Shown here one piece after another: positions 36,006 to 44,716 of a stretch of DNA of 64,000 bases. The notes under the pieces are model-generated. The model did not search any database. It saw nothing but the letters and a program-made list of their open reading frames with translations, and had not been told where the DNA came from. The first letter of the stretch is position 1. Each line of letters opens with the position of its first letter. The stretch is from Flexivirga meconopsidis. GTDB lineage: Bacteria; Actinomycetota; Actinomycetes; Actinomycetales; Dermatophilaceae. The position numbers were made by a program, and so were the translations under genes. Location: positions 372,001-436,000 of the forward strand of contig NZ_JAOBQJ010000002.1 of assembly GCF_026162425.1 (NCBI RefSeq), read 5' to 3'.

Positions 36006-37208
36006 TCAGGGGCGCGGCAACTCGTAGAACCGCAGCCGCCCCTTGCGCGCGTCGGCCGCCAGGTCGTCGAGCTTCTCCGGCAGCCGGGACATCGAGACCA
36101 GCAGCTTGCCGCTGGCCAATCTCTGCTCGGGATGTGCGAGCGGCTGGTAGGTGATGACTCCGTCGGATTCTCGTGGCGGCACCGGGAGGGAGGCCGCGAG
36201 CCGCCACGGACCTCGCGGCGACGGCGCGGTCCACTCCCCGATGCGATCGCCGAAGTCTCCGCCCACCTTCGAGACGGCTACATAGCGGTTGCCGATACGG
36301 CTGACCGAGAGCGCCTGCGAGACTCCGTCGGTGCCGTCGATCACCGGCGCAGCGGCTCCTTCCGCAGTGCCCCAACCAGTGCCGTTCCAGTAACGCCAGG
36401 ACCTGCGGTCGATGGCCTGGTCGAAGGTGGTGCGAGCCACCAGCAACGCCCGCGCGCCGCCGGCGTCGGCCGCACGGGTGCCGTAGACGTAGAGGTAACC
36501 CTGATCGACCAGCAGCGCCGTGCCCCAGTTGACCTGGCGCACGTCCGGGTTGTCCGGGGTGACGTCGACGGTCTTGGCGAGCACTGGCGCTCCACCGGGG
36601 CCGACGTCGAACGTTGCGAGGGTCAGCCCCAGGTAGGTGAACGAGAGCAGTCCGCCGCCGGTGTCGCCGCGTTGGATGCGCGAACAACCCACCAGCACCT
36701 GGTTGCCGGCGCCCTGCGGGCGTGCCGCGACCGACGCCGGCCAGCACACCGATCCGGTGGGACTGTCCGGGATCACCGGGCCTTGTGAGGGGGTGACCAC
36801 CTGTGAAGTGCAATCTCCGGACGTCACCAGCATCGAATTGGAAACCAACCGAGGACGCTCGCCCTCGGCACGCAGCGTGTCACCGAAGACCCACAGACTG
36901 CGCCCGTCCTGCAGCCGGACGCTCGCGCCGACGTCCGCCGCCTGCCACAGCGGGCGTTCGAAGCCGAAAGCCCAGTCGTTCCAGCCCTGCACGGTCGTCG
37001 GAGCGCCCGCTTGTGTTGTGTCGCAAGGTGGTTGGAGCGTCACCGCGCCGACGGCACCACCGTCGGTTGTCGGTGTCGCTCCCGAACTCCAGGTGCGTTC
37101 AGGGAAACTCGGCGGCGCGGAAGCGACGCGGCCGGTGCACGCGGCGACGCTGACCAGCGCGGCCGCGACTGCGGCCGCGCGTGTTGCCCGCAGGCGGCTC
37201 CTACCCAC
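36006..37208 (-). CDS. Secreted lipoprotein, DUF4185/beta-propeller-like
   Basis: The 400-residue precursor has a basic start, a hydrophobic stretch and a lipobox VSVAAC (Cys near residue 24), predicting a lipid-anchored surface protein. The body begins with DVGASVRLQDGRSLWVFGDTLR, the kind of motif that opens DUF4185/GH43-like five-bladed propellers, and includes paired WGTALLVDQGYLYVYGTR and GPWRLAASLPVP segments expected of blades. A carbohydrate-related function is possible but unproven. The GTG start is at 37208. It lies between hrpA and the RIO kinase gene on the same strand. Confidence 0.68.
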   Translation of the reverse strand: MGRSRLRATRAAAVAAALVSVAACTGRVASAPPSFPERTWSSGATPTTDGGAVGAVTLQPPCDTTQAGAPTTVQGWNDWAFGFERPLWQAADVGASVRLQDGRSLWVFGDTLRAEGERPRLVSNSMLVTSGDCTSQVVTPSQGPVIPDSPTGSVCWPASVAARPQGAGNQVLVGCSRIQRGDTGGGLLSFTYLGLTLATFDVGPGGAPVLAKTVDVTPDNPDVRQVNWGTALLVDQGYLYVYGTRAADAGGARALLVARTTFDQAIDRRSWRYWNGTGWGTAEGAAAPVIDGTDGVSQALSVSRIGNRYVAVSKVGGDFGDRIGEWTAPSPRGPWRLAASLPVPPRESDGVITYQPLAHPEQRLASGKLLVSMSRLPEKLDDLAADARKGRLRFYELPRP

Positions 37209-37236
37209 GCTGCCACCTTAGGAGACGGGACCCGCG

Positions 37237-38109
37237 TCATACGACGTGCGCGAGTGCGGTCGCGAACAACTCCTCGGGGTCGACATCGAGCCCGCGCCCG
37301 GCGAACCACTTCCCGACGTTGGTGCAGTCGCGGTGCAGCAGCTCGAACCCGTGCGGGTTGCCGACCACGTCGACGGCCTGCGGCAGGTCGATGACCACCA
37401 GGCGATCACCCGCGACCAGCAGGTTGTATGCCGACAGGTCGCCGTGCACCAGACCCGCGGCGGCGAGGGTCACAACTGCCTCGGACAGCTGAATCCACAG
37501 TGATTGCAATAACTCCGGCGTCGGCCGGGCCGCTGCGAGGCGCGGCGCCGGCGAGCCGTCCGGTGCAGTCACCAACTCCATCAGCACCTCGGTGCCGTCG
37601 ATCTGCACCGGATAGGGCACCGGCAGGCCGGCTTTGTGCAGGCGCACCATCGCCTCCCACTCCGCGCGCGCCCACATACCTGCGGCGACTGCGCGGCCGT
37701 GCGCGGTGCTCTTGGCGACCGCGCGAGCGTCGCGGCCGCCCTTACGCGGCAGCCTGCGCCCCTCGGTGTAGGCGGCGTTGCGGTGGAACGTGCGGTGACC
37801 GCTGTCGCGGTAGCGCTTAGCGGCCATCACGACGCTGCGGTCGTCGAGGGGCGCCGACCGCTCGAGGAGGAAGACGTCGGCCTCCTTGCCGGTCTTCAGG
37901 ACGCCGAGCTCGGTGTCCACGGCGGAGTCGTCGGTGACCAGCCAGTCGGGCCAGGGCTCGGGGCCACGGCACAACGGCTCGCAGTCGCCCCACGTGGACC
38001 AGCGCTGGCCGTCCGCCAGGTCGCCGATCTGCTGATAGGAGAAGGTGAATCGCGGGTCGATCCCGGAGTCGAGGTCAGCCTGGTTGGCGCCCTCGGGTGG
38101 TCTGCGCAT
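37237..38109 (-). CDS. RIO1-family serine protein kinase-like protein
   Basis: The 290-residue protein contains the RIO-type ATP-binding segment (TGKEADVFLLER with VVMAAKRYRDSG), the catalytic loop LVHGDLSAYNLLV and the metal-binding VVIDLPQAVD, all diagnostic of RIO1-like kinases, which in bacteria occur often in Actinobacteria. The substrate is unknown. The hinge region (TEVLMELVTAPDGSPAP) is typical. It lies downstream of metY but after a strong hairpin, so it probably has its own promoter. Confidence 0.85.
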   Translation of the reverse strand: MRRPPEGANQADLDSGIDPRFTFSYQQIGDLADGQRWSTWGDCEPLCRGPEPWPDWLVTDDSAVDTELGVLKTGKEADVFLLERSAPLDDRSVVMAAKRYRDSGHRTFHRNAAYTEGRRLPRKGGRDARAVAKSTAHGRAVAAGMWARAEWEAMVRLHKAGLPVPYPVQIDGTEVLMELVTAPDGSPAPRLAAARPTPELLQSLWIQLSEAVVTLAAAGLVHGDLSAYNLLVAGDRLVVIDLPQAVDVVGNPHGFELLHRDCTNVGKWFAGRGLDVDPEELFATALAHVV

Positions 38110-38282
38110 GGGTGTTGCTCCGATCGGTGCACGGGTGAACGGCGTGGGTCACGCCGATGACTTTCGTCATGTCACGCTCCTTCCGATCGGCCGGCGACGA
38201 GAGCGACGCCTGAGTGGGCCGCCGTCATCGTGCTCGCCGGGTGCGCGCGCGAGCAACCGAATTTGTGCCGGGGCAAGGAAAT

Positions 38283-38317
38283 GCCCGGGTATGACGAGCG
38301 ATTCGTCATACCCGGGC
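38283..38317 (-). terminator. Perfect 15-bp stem terminator after metY
   Basis: gcccgggtatgacga (38283-38297) and tcgtcatacccgggc (38303-38317) pair perfectly around a 5-nt loop, 12 bp after the metY stop. Only a short T-rich stretch follows, as is common in high-GC Actinobacteria. Confidence 0.8.
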
Positions 38318-38329
38318 TCCCCCGGTCGG

Positions 38330-39652
38330 TCAGCTCTTCGCGGCGCGGAAGCCCTGCTCGAGGTCGGCGATGATGTCGTCGACGTGCTCGATGCCGACGG
38401 CCAGCCGCACCAGACCGGGCGTCACGCCGGCCGCGAGACGATCCTCGTCCGGGCCCTGTGAGTGCGTGGTGGACGCCGGGTGGATCGCGAGCGAGCGGAC
38501 GTCGCCGATGTTGGCGACGTGCGAGTGCAGGGTGAGTGCTTCCACGAACTTGCGGCCCGCGTCGACGCCACCGTCGATCTCGAACGACACCACCGCGCCG
38601 GAGCCGCGAGGCGTGTATTTCTGTGCCAGCTCGAAGTATTCGTTGTCCGGCAGTGACGCCCAGCGCACCGACTTCACCTGGTCCTGCTGCTGCAGCCACT
38701 CGGCCACCTTGCGGGCGTTGTCGATGTGCCGCTCGACGCGCAGGCTCAGGGTCTCGATGCCCTGTGCGAGCAGGAACGCGTTGAACGGCGAGATCGACGC
38801 GCCGAGATCGCGCAACAGCTGGACGCGCGCCTTGAGGATGAACGCCAGGTTGGCGCCGAGGTCACTGCCGACACCAAGGTCCCGGGCGTAGACGAGACCG
38901 TGGTAGGACTCCTCCGGAGTGTTGAAGCCGGGGAACTTCTCCGGGTCTTTGCCGAAGTCGAAGTTGCCGCTGTCGACGATCACGCCGCCGATCGAAGTGC
39001 CATGTCCGCCAAGGTATTTGGTCGCCGAGTGGATCACGATGTCGGCGCCGTGCTCGATCGGCCGCAGGACGTACGGCGTGGCGACCGTGTTGTCGACGAC
39101 CAGCGGGACGCCGTGGTCGTGCGCCAGCTTGGCCACGGTCTCGACGTCGAGGATCTCCTGCTTGGGGTTGGCGATCGTCTCGGCGAAGACCAGCTTGGTG
39201 TTCGGGCGGAAGGCCGCCTCCCAACTCGCCGGGTCGGAGGTGTCCTCGACGAACGTGGTTTCGATGCCCAGCTTCGGCAACGTGTGCTTGAGCAGGTTGA
39301 ACGTCCCGCCATACAGGCTCGGGCTGGCGACGATGTGATCGCCCGCCTGTGCGATGTTGAGGAAGGTCAGCGTCTCGGCGGCCTGGCCCGACGCCACGAG
39401 CAGCGCGCCGACACCGCCCTCGAGGCTGGCGATCCGCTGCTCGACGACGTCGGTCGTCGGGTTCATCAGGCGGGTGTAGATGTTGCCGAATTCCTTGAGC
39501 CCGAACAGGTTTGCCGCGTGCTCGGTGTCGTTGAAGACGTATGACGTGGTCTGGTAGATCGGCAACGCCCGGGCACCGGTCGCCGCGTCGGCGGTCTGGC
39601 CCGCGTGGATCTGCCGGGTCTCGAAGGACCAGTTGGGGGTGTCGTCGCTCAT
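38330..39652 (-). CDS. metY: O-acetylhomoserine aminocarboxypropyltransferase (O-acetyl-L-homoserine sulfhydrylase)
   Basis: This PLP enzyme condenses O-acylhomoserine with sulfide to give homocysteine. The 440-residue protein opens FETRQIHAGQTADAATGARA and has the Cys/Met-metabolism PLP motif with Schiff-base Lys in IHSATKYLGGHGTS. GVTPGLVRLAVGIEHVDDII near the C-terminus is typical. The ATG at 39652 has GAAAGG 6 nt upstream. A SAM-IV riboswitch precedes it and a strong hairpin follows, so it is a monocistronic, S-adenosylmethionine-repressed unit acting with metX. Confidence 0.93.
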   Translation of the reverse strand: MSDDTPNWSFETRQIHAGQTADAATGARALPIYQTTSYVFNDTEHAANLFGLKEFGNIYTRLMNPTTDVVEQRIASLEGGVGALLVASGQAAETLTFLNIAQAGDHIVASPSLYGGTFNLLKHTLPKLGIETTFVEDTSDPASWEAAFRPNTKLVFAETIANPKQEILDVETVAKLAHDHGVPLVVDNTVATPYVLRPIEHGADIVIHSATKYLGGHGTSIGGVIVDSGNFDFGKDPEKFPGFNTPEESYHGLVYARDLGVGSDLGANLAFILKARVQLLRDLGASISPFNAFLLAQGIETLSLRVERHIDNARKVAEWLQQQDQVKSVRWASLPDNEYFELAQKYTPRGSGAVVSFEIDGGVDAGRKFVEALTLHSHVANIGDVRSLAIHPASTTHSQGPDEDRLAAGVTPGLVRLAVGIEHVDDIIADLEQGFRAAKS

Positions 39653-39757
39653 GGGACGCCTTTCGTGCTCGTTCGCCGGGCGGCGAGGTCACCCGCGCCC
39701 GACGGCGGACCCACGGTCGTGATGTCCGCGCTTGCCGGCGGCGATCGGCGCCGTCGG

Positions 39758-39841
39758 CCAGGTCCTCACCCGGGGCACCCCACCGCGACAGGAGGGTTGC
39801 CGGCCAGCGAGCCGGGGCTTGGCGCTGGCACTCATGACCTG
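39758..39841 (-). ncRNA. SAM-IV riboswitch aptamer upstream of metY
   Basis: The transcript starts CAGGTCATGAGTGCCAGCG, continues CCCCGGCTCGCTGGCCGG, CAACCCTCC, CGCGGTGGGGTGCCCCGG and closes GTGAGGACCTG; CAGGTC and GACCTG form a perfect 6-bp P1. This is close to the SAM-IV consensus. A GC-rich hairpin (about 39735-39758) follows as the likely expression platform, roughly 85 nt before the metY ATG. Confidence 0.93.
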
Positions 39842-39885
39842 CGCGCGACACTATCGCGACACACGCACCATTTCATAACCATCTC

Positions 39886-40767
39886 TTATTTCGGACGAGT
39901 CACCGCGTCTGCCCCGCCGAGCATCAGCTGCCCCGCGGGATCGGGGCCGTAGCGGCCGTCGAAGTCCTCGAACGCCGCCTCCACCTCCTCGTGGACGCGC
40001 CGGACCAGGGGGCCGAACTCGCGGTGGGTGACGATGAGGAACTGCCGCTGCCGCATGGCGTCGACGACCTGCTCCCCGACCAGGTCCGGGTCCGCCCCTT
40101 GCGCCAGGACCCCGCCGTTGGCCTCCACCGCCTCCTCGTCGACCTTGGTCCCGAGCAGTGCCGCCTCGGCCTGCGCGGCGTTGCGGTTGATCGCAGTGGC
40201 GACGGTGCCGGGCGTAAGCAGCGACACCGTGATGTCGCTCCCGCGCAGCTCGTCACGCAACGCCATCGAGAAGCCGACGCTCGCGAACTTCGAGGAGACG
40301 TAGGCACCCACGTTGACCATCGGCAGCAGCCCGGCGACCGAGGCGGTGTTGAGGATGTGCGCGGCGCCGCCGCGCCGCTTGAACCGCGGCAGGAACGTCG
40401 ACACCCCGAGGAACTGCCCCTCGACGTTGACCGCGAACACCCAACGCCAGGACTTCAGCGGCGTCTGCTCGATGGCGCCGCCGCCGTTGACCCCCGCGTT
40501 GTTGACGAGGATCGAAATCGGCCCGATCGCCTGCTCGGCGGCGTCGGCGGCGGCCGTCCAGCCGTCGGCGTCGCCGACGTCCAGCCGGACCGTGGTGACC
40601 GTGCCGCCGGCCGCAGTCAGCTCACGCTCGACTGCCGCCAGGCGCTCCGCGTCGACGTCGGCGAGCGCCACCTTCGCCCCCTGTGCCACCAGTGCGCGAG
40701 CGATGCCGAGACCGATGCCCGACGCCGCTCCGGTGACGAATGCCGCTTCTCCTGCAGGCCATGTCAT
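39886..40767 (-). CDS. Short-chain dehydrogenase/reductase (SDR family)
   Basis: The 293-residue NAD(P)-dependent oxidoreductase has the cofactor loop TGAASGIGLGIARAL, ADVDAERL (an Asp after beta-2, suggesting NAD preference), NNAGVNGGG, the catalytic Ser in LNTASVAGLL and the YxxxK motif in GAYVSSK. The substrate is unknown. It is the most downstream gene of a minus-strand cluster with a dehydrogenase, esterase and PucR-type regulator. The palindrome at 40835-40855 lies 68 bp upstream of its start. Confidence 0.88.
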   Translation of the reverse strand: MTWPAGEAAFVTGAASGIGLGIARALVAQGAKVALADVDAERLAAVERELTAAGGTVTTVRLDVGDADGWTAAADAAEQAIGPISILVNNAGVNGGGAIEQTPLKSWRWVFAVNVEGQFLGVSTFLPRFKRRGGAAHILNTASVAGLLPMVNVGAYVSSKFASVGFSMALRDELRGSDITVSLLTPGTVATAINRNAAQAEAALLGTKVDEEAVEANGGVLAQGADPDLVGEQVVDAMRQRQFLIVTHREFGPLVRRVHEEVEAAFEDFDGRYGPDPAGQLMLGGADAVTRPK

Positions 40768-40834
40768 GTGAGTCCACTCCGCTCCTGATCGAGGTTGGTG
40801 AGACCAGGTTGGCGCGACGGATCAGCGACCGACA

Positions 40835-40855
40835 CCGCCGAACGCGGCGGATCCG
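40835..40855 (-). promoter_or_regulatory. Candidate operator upstream of the SDR gene (copy 1)
   Basis: CCGCCG-AACG-CGGCGG followed by ATCCG. The same 21-bp site, differing only at two central positions, occurs at 44132-44152 upstream of the dehydrogenase that starts this cluster. Its location in both control regions makes it a candidate site for the PucR-type regulator encoded between them. Confidence 0.5.
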
Positions 40856-40861
40856 CCCATC

Positions 40862-41857
40862 TCAATCCGCCGGATGCGCGTCGCGGAAGTTGTTTAGTCG
40901 CAACAGCATTGCCGCAGCGGCGAAGCGGATCTTGCCGATCGCGGTGCGCGGGTCGTAGCCGAGCGAGCGGGTCAGTGCCTCGTGGCGGGCCTGCAGGGTC
41001 GAGTGATGTATGCCGAGGGTCGTCGCCGCGCTGCGCAGGCTGTCCGCCTCGACCAGCGTCCGGAGGATCTGCAGTGATCGCGGGTCGAGACGAGCGAGCG
41101 CGGTCACGTCCGGGTGCGGCGCCTCCGGGTCGTGGGCCTGGGCGAGGGTCAGCATCGCGCCGAGGTCGGTCGCGTCGACCACCGGATCGGCGGCATCGGC
41201 GAGGCCCAGGGCGACCACGGCTCCGGCCCACGACTCCGGAGCGTGATCGGCGCGCGCCCAGGGGCCGAGGCCCGCGGGCTCCACGGTCGCCGGAGAGTCG
41301 GCGAGCTGCAACGTCGCCCGGATCAGCCCGTAGCGGGTCGGCACGAGCGCCGAGTGTCCGGTCGGTGCTTGGGTTTCCGGCCGAGTTGCGACCAGCCGGA
41401 TCCACGACGACGGGGTGAGCCGCAGTGGTGCGAGGGCGGTGGCGCGCTCGTCGAGCGAGCGGTCGGCGTCGATGACCGTCTCCAGGTGGGCAACCGGGCG
41501 ATGCCTAGCTTCCACGAGGTCGACCGACACGGCCAGCCGTTCGACGATCATCGCGTCGTTGGCGTGCGGCGCGCCGTGCCGCTCCAGCCACACCGACCCG
41601 ACGGACGTGGCCTGCTGCGTCGAGTGCTCCGCTTCCGGGCCGATGTCACGGCCGTCGGGTCCGCGGCGGCTGACCCGGCCGTGACGTTCGGCGCCGGCGA
41701 CGACTCCGGCCAGGGCTGCCGCTCCCCGTAACAACCCGTCCACGCCCACGCCCGCCGCCGCGAGCGCGTCGAAATAGGAGACCACCTTGAGCGTCTCGCT
41801 CGCGTCGGGGTCCAGAGCGGTCAGTCGGCCGACGAGTTCCTGCACGGGACCTCCCAT
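40862..41857 (-). CDS. PucR-type transcriptional regulator
   Basis: The 331-residue protein ends in the PucR C-terminal helix-turn-helix (LDPRSLQILRTLVEADSLR, then AATTLGIHHSTLQARHEAL). The preceding ~250 residues should be a sensor or effector region of the GGDEF-like CdaR type, though no clear ligand pocket is seen. Members regulate catabolic genes in response to pathway metabolites. It lies between the esterase and SDR genes on the same strand, so it is likely part of the regulon it controls. Confidence 0.8.
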   Translation of the reverse strand: MGGPVQELVGRLTALDPDASETLKVVSYFDALAAAGVGVDGLLRGAAALAGVVAGAERHGRVSRRGPDGRDIGPEAEHSTQQATSVGSVWLERHGAPHANDAMIVERLAVSVDLVEARHRPVAHLETVIDADRSLDERATALAPLRLTPSSWIRLVATRPETQAPTGHSALVPTRYGLIRATLQLADSPATVEPAGLGPWARADHAPESWAGAVVALGLADAADPVVDATDLGAMLTLAQAHDPEAPHPDVTALARLDPRSLQILRTLVEADSLRSAATTLGIHHSTLQARHEALTRSLGYDPRTAIGKIRFAAAAMLLRLNNFRDAHPAD

Positions 41858-41891
41858 GAGTCGACTGCCAGCCTATCGCGGACGTGTCGGC

Positions 41892-42854
41892 TCAGTGGGC
41901 GAAAAGCCGCGCCACCCAAGCATTTCGGGCCGCCGTTGCGGCCTGGGCGATCGCGGTGTGCGGCGCGAGCATGTCGAAGCCGTGGAAGCCGCCGGGCCAG
42001 ACGTGCAGCTCCGCCTGGCTGCCGTCGCGCCAGAGCCCGGTGGCGTAGGCGACATCCTCGTCGCGGAACACCTCGGCCGATCCGCAGTCGACGAACGCCG
42101 GCGGGAGGCCACCGAGATCGGTGGCACGGGCGGGCGCGGCGTAGATCGACACGTCGCCGGTGCCGCGGCGGTCACCGAGCAGCGCCGTCCACCCCGTGCG
42201 GTTGCTCTCGCGCACCCAGGTGCCGGCGTCGTCGTATTGCCGGGTCGAGGAGGTGTCGTCCCGGTCGTCCAGCATCGGGCAGACGAGCAGCTGTCCGGCA
42301 AGCGCCGGACCCTTGCGGTCGCGCGCGAGCAGCGCTGTGCCCGCCGCCAATCCGCCCCCGGCGCTGGCGCCGGCGACGATCAGCTTGTCGGGGTCGATGC
42401 CGAGCTCGGCCGCGTGATCCGCGGTCCAGACCAGGCCGGCGTAGCAGTCCTCCACCGGGTAGGGGTCCGGGTGCTCCGGCGCGAGGCGATACTCGACGGT
42501 CACCGCGACCGCGTCGTGTTCGACGATCCACGGCACGACCTGGTCGACGCCCACCATGCGGTCGCCGGCGATCATCCCGCCACCGTGCAGGTGGTAGATG
42601 CCCGGCCCGGCGTGGTTGTGGTCGGCGCGGGCGAGCACCGTGGCTTGCAGGGATGCCCCGTCATACCCCTCGATGGTGAGCTCGCGGCGGGTCACGCCGG
42701 CGGCTTCGAGGTCGCCGCCGGTGGTGTCGACCGGCAGCACGGTCGCCCGGAGGGCGGGGAGCAGGTCGAGGGTGACGGTGGGCACCTGCTCGCTCACGGT
42801 GGCGAGGACGGCGTCGAGTTCGGGGTCGAACGGCGGGCGGACGGGGCGGGACAT
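41892..42854 (-). CDS. Alpha/beta hydrolase, hormone-sensitive-lipase family esterase
   Basis: The 320-residue protein has the HSL oxyanion-hole motif HLHGGGMIAGDR (about residue 88), the nucleophile elbow GASAGGG, an acid residue in the FVDCGSAEVFRDED segment and the catalytic His in GGFHGFDML. It probably hydrolyses a short-chain or lactone ester. I use the ATG at 42854 (MSRPVRPPFDPELDAVL). It follows the dehydrogenase by 38 bp, consistent with one transcript. Confidence 0.9.
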   Translation of the reverse strand: MSRPVRPPFDPELDAVLATVSEQVPTVTLDLLPALRATVLPVDTTGGDLEAAGVTRRELTIEGYDGASLQATVLARADHNHAGPGIYHLHGGGMIAGDRMVGVDQVVPWIVEHDAVAVTVEYRLAPEHPDPYPVEDCYAGLVWTADHAAELGIDPDKLIVAGASAGGGLAAGTALLARDRKGPALAGQLLVCPMLDDRDDTSSTRQYDDAGTWVRESNRTGWTALLGDRRGTGDVSIYAAPARATDLGGLPPAFVDCGSAEVFRDEDVAYATGLWRDGSQAELHVWPGGFHGFDMLAPHTAIAQAATAARNAWVARLFAH

Positions 42855-42892
42855 GGCGTCTCCTGTCGTTGGCTTGTGGTTCGTCGGATTGC

Positions 42893-44068
42893 TCAGGGGG
42901 TGACCGCGGCACTGCGCGGATCGATGAGGATCTTGGCGTGCTTCTCGGGGTTGCCGAGCGCGTCGAATGCCGTTGCTACTCCGCCCAGCCCGACGGTGCC
43001 GGTCACGAACGGAGCGGGGTCGACCGTGCCGTCGGCGAGCATGTGCAGGGTGTCGCGGTATTCGCCGGGCGTGTAGCCGGTCGAGAAGAGCACGTCGGCC
43101 TCCTTGATGATGCCCATCATCGGTTCGAAGGTGTCGGGTTCGAGGCAGCCTCCGGCGACGATCAGCTTGGTCATCATGGGCGCGTCCGCGAGGATGCTCT
43201 GGATCATGCCGGGGACCCCGACACACTCGAAGACGACCGGCCCGGAGGGTCCGGCGCCGATGGCATGCATTGCCCGAAAGGCAAGCCACCACGGCAGATT
43301 CGGCACTTTGCGCAGTTTCTCCATGGTGTCGAAGCCGAGGTTCAGGTATGCCGGGACGCTCCCCAGCTTGGGCGGCTCCGGTGCGGCCTCGAAGGGGTCC
43401 TGGACGCGCGGGTCGACGACCACGTCGGCGCCGCACTGGGCCGCGAGCTGCCGTCGCCGCGGGGAGAAGTCCGAGGCGATGACGGTGCGGACACCGGCCG
43501 CCTTCAAGGTCGCGATGACGGCCAATCCGACCGGACCGCAACCGATCACGTAGGCAACCTGCTTCTTGCCGATCCTGCTGCGCCGCACCGCGTGCCAACC
43601 GACCGCCGTCGGCTCGGTCAGCACCGCGTGCTGTGCCGGCAGCCCGTCCGGCACCGGGAAGGTCATCGACTCCTGCACGACGATCTGATCGGCATACGCA
43701 CCGGACGCGTGGGTCGAGGAGCCGGTGAGCTGCGGCGTCCGACCGTTGCGGATCATCGGCATTGCGACCACGAGAGCGCCCTTGTCCCAGCGCTTTTCGG
43801 TGCCGGGACCGTAGTCGGCGACCTCACCGCAGATCTCATGGCCGAAGATGAGCTCGTCGTCATACCTCGCCGCATCCGGGTAACCGACCCCGTCGGCCAG
43901 GTCGGCAAGGTGGTCGGCGTGCACCCGCAGGTGCAGGTCGGAGCCGCAGATGCCGGCGCGTGCGACGTTGAGCAGCACCTGGCCCGGTCCGGGTCGCGGA
44001 GCCGGGACCTCCCGCACGCTGAGCTCCCCGCGGTGGCAGACGACGGCGTTCATGGTGGCCTGTGACAT
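42893..44068 (-). CDS. Zinc-type (MDR) alcohol dehydrogenase-like oxidoreductase
   Basis: The 391-residue MDR-family enzyme shows the catalytic zinc ligands (GICGSDLHL and FGHEICGEV), the cofactor loop VIGCGPVGLAVIATL and EPTAVGWHAVRRS. The four-Cys structural-zinc lobe expected after the GHE motif is missing: the segment reads VVAMPMIRNGRTPQLTGSS without Cys. There is also a ~45-residue Pro/Trp-rich insertion in the cofactor domain (PPKLGSVPAYLNLGFDTMEK onward). The start is ATG 44068; ATG 44053 is possible. It begins the cluster, with a candidate operator 64 bp upstream. Confidence 0.85.
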   Translation of the reverse strand: MSQATMNAVVCHRGELSVREVPAPRPGPGQVLLNVARAGICGSDLHLRVHADHLADLADGVGYPDAARYDDELIFGHEICGEVADYGPGTEKRWDKGALVVAMPMIRNGRTPQLTGSSTHASGAYADQIVVQESMTFPVPDGLPAQHAVLTEPTAVGWHAVRRSRIGKKQVAYVIGCGPVGLAVIATLKAAGVRTVIASDFSPRRRQLAAQCGADVVVDPRVQDPFEAAPEPPKLGSVPAYLNLGFDTMEKLRKVPNLPWWLAFRAMHAIGAGPSGPVVFECVGVPGMIQSILADAPMMTKLIVAGGCLEPDTFEPMMGIIKEADVLFSTGYTPGEYRDTLHMLADGTVDPAPFVTGTVGLGGVATAFDALGNPEKHAKILIDPRSAAVTP

Positions 44069-44131
44069 GTGGCTCCTTGGTGACTCGGGTGGTGATGCCT
44101 CCACCCTCGATCAAGGAGCCGTATGACGGGA

Positions 44132-44166
44132 CCGCCGTTCGCGGCGGATCCGGGTCGATCGACCCG
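44132..44166 (-). promoter_or_regulatory. Candidate operator upstream of the dehydrogenase gene (copy 2) with adjoining palindrome
   Basis: CCGCCG-TTCG-CGGCGG plus ATCCG (44132-44152) is the second copy of the site at 40835-40855. It is joined to a perfect 16-bp palindrome CGGGTCGATCGACCCG (44151-44166). The pair lies in the 126-bp divergent region between the dehydrogenase and GNAT genes. Confidence 0.5.
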
Positions 44167-44194
44167 CCGTTCGGGCGCACCATAATGGCCTGCC

Positions 44195-44716
44195 ATGGAG
44201 GTCGAGACGTTGGACCACGCGCCCGACGCGGCGACCGTGCGCGCACTCACCCGGTTGCTGGGTGAGCTGGTCGCCGCAGACGCAGCCCTCGGCTGGACGT
44301 CGCCGCCGGCGCAGGACGAGATCGATGCACTGCTCGCCGCACTCCTCGCCTGCGCACCGGATGACGCGTGTTGCGTGCTCGCCCGGGTCGACGGCGAGGT
44401 GGCCGGCTTCGGGTATTGGCGGCGCTACTCACGACCTACCCACCGGCCCCACGCCGACCTCGAAAAGCTCGCTGTGGCAGCAGAGTTCAGTGGCCGCGGA
44501 GTCGGGCGCCGGCTGCTGCGCGTCCTCATCGAGCGGGCGCGTGCCGCGGGCATCGAGCAGCTGACGCTCGACCTTCGGGGTGACAATGTCGCGGCCGAAC
44601 ACCTCTACCTGTCTGCAGGGTTTCGTGAGTACGGCCGGCTACCCGACTTCGTCGCGCCCGACGCCGGGCGGCGATTGGACAAGGTGTTCCACGTGCTCGA
44701 CCTGCGCCACCGGTAG
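44195..44716 (+). CDS. GNAT-family N-acetyltransferase
   Basis: The 173-residue protein has the GNAT acetyl-CoA loop in LAVAAEFSGRGVGRRLLRVLIERA and the beta-5 region LTLDLRGDNVAAEHLYLSAGF. The acceptor is unknown. The ATG at 44195 is divergent from the dehydrogenase cluster. It converges on the DUF445 gene, with two 22-bp direct repeats between them. Confidence 0.85.
   Translation: MEVETLDHAPDAATVRALTRLLGELVAADAALGWTSPPAQDEIDALLAALLACAPDDACCVLARVDGEVAGFGYWRRYSRPTHRPHADLEKLAVAAEFSGRGVGRRLLRVLIERARAAGIEQLTLDLRGDNVAAEHLYLSAGFREYGRLPDFVAPDAGRRLDKVFHVLDLRHR

Noticed and set aside
41003-41022. 13-base match in the PucR-type gene to the arm of the mraY-murD hairpin (atgccgagggtcg)
   Set aside because: It encodes the conserved helix-turn-helix residues TTLGIH, so the match is explained by protein coding.
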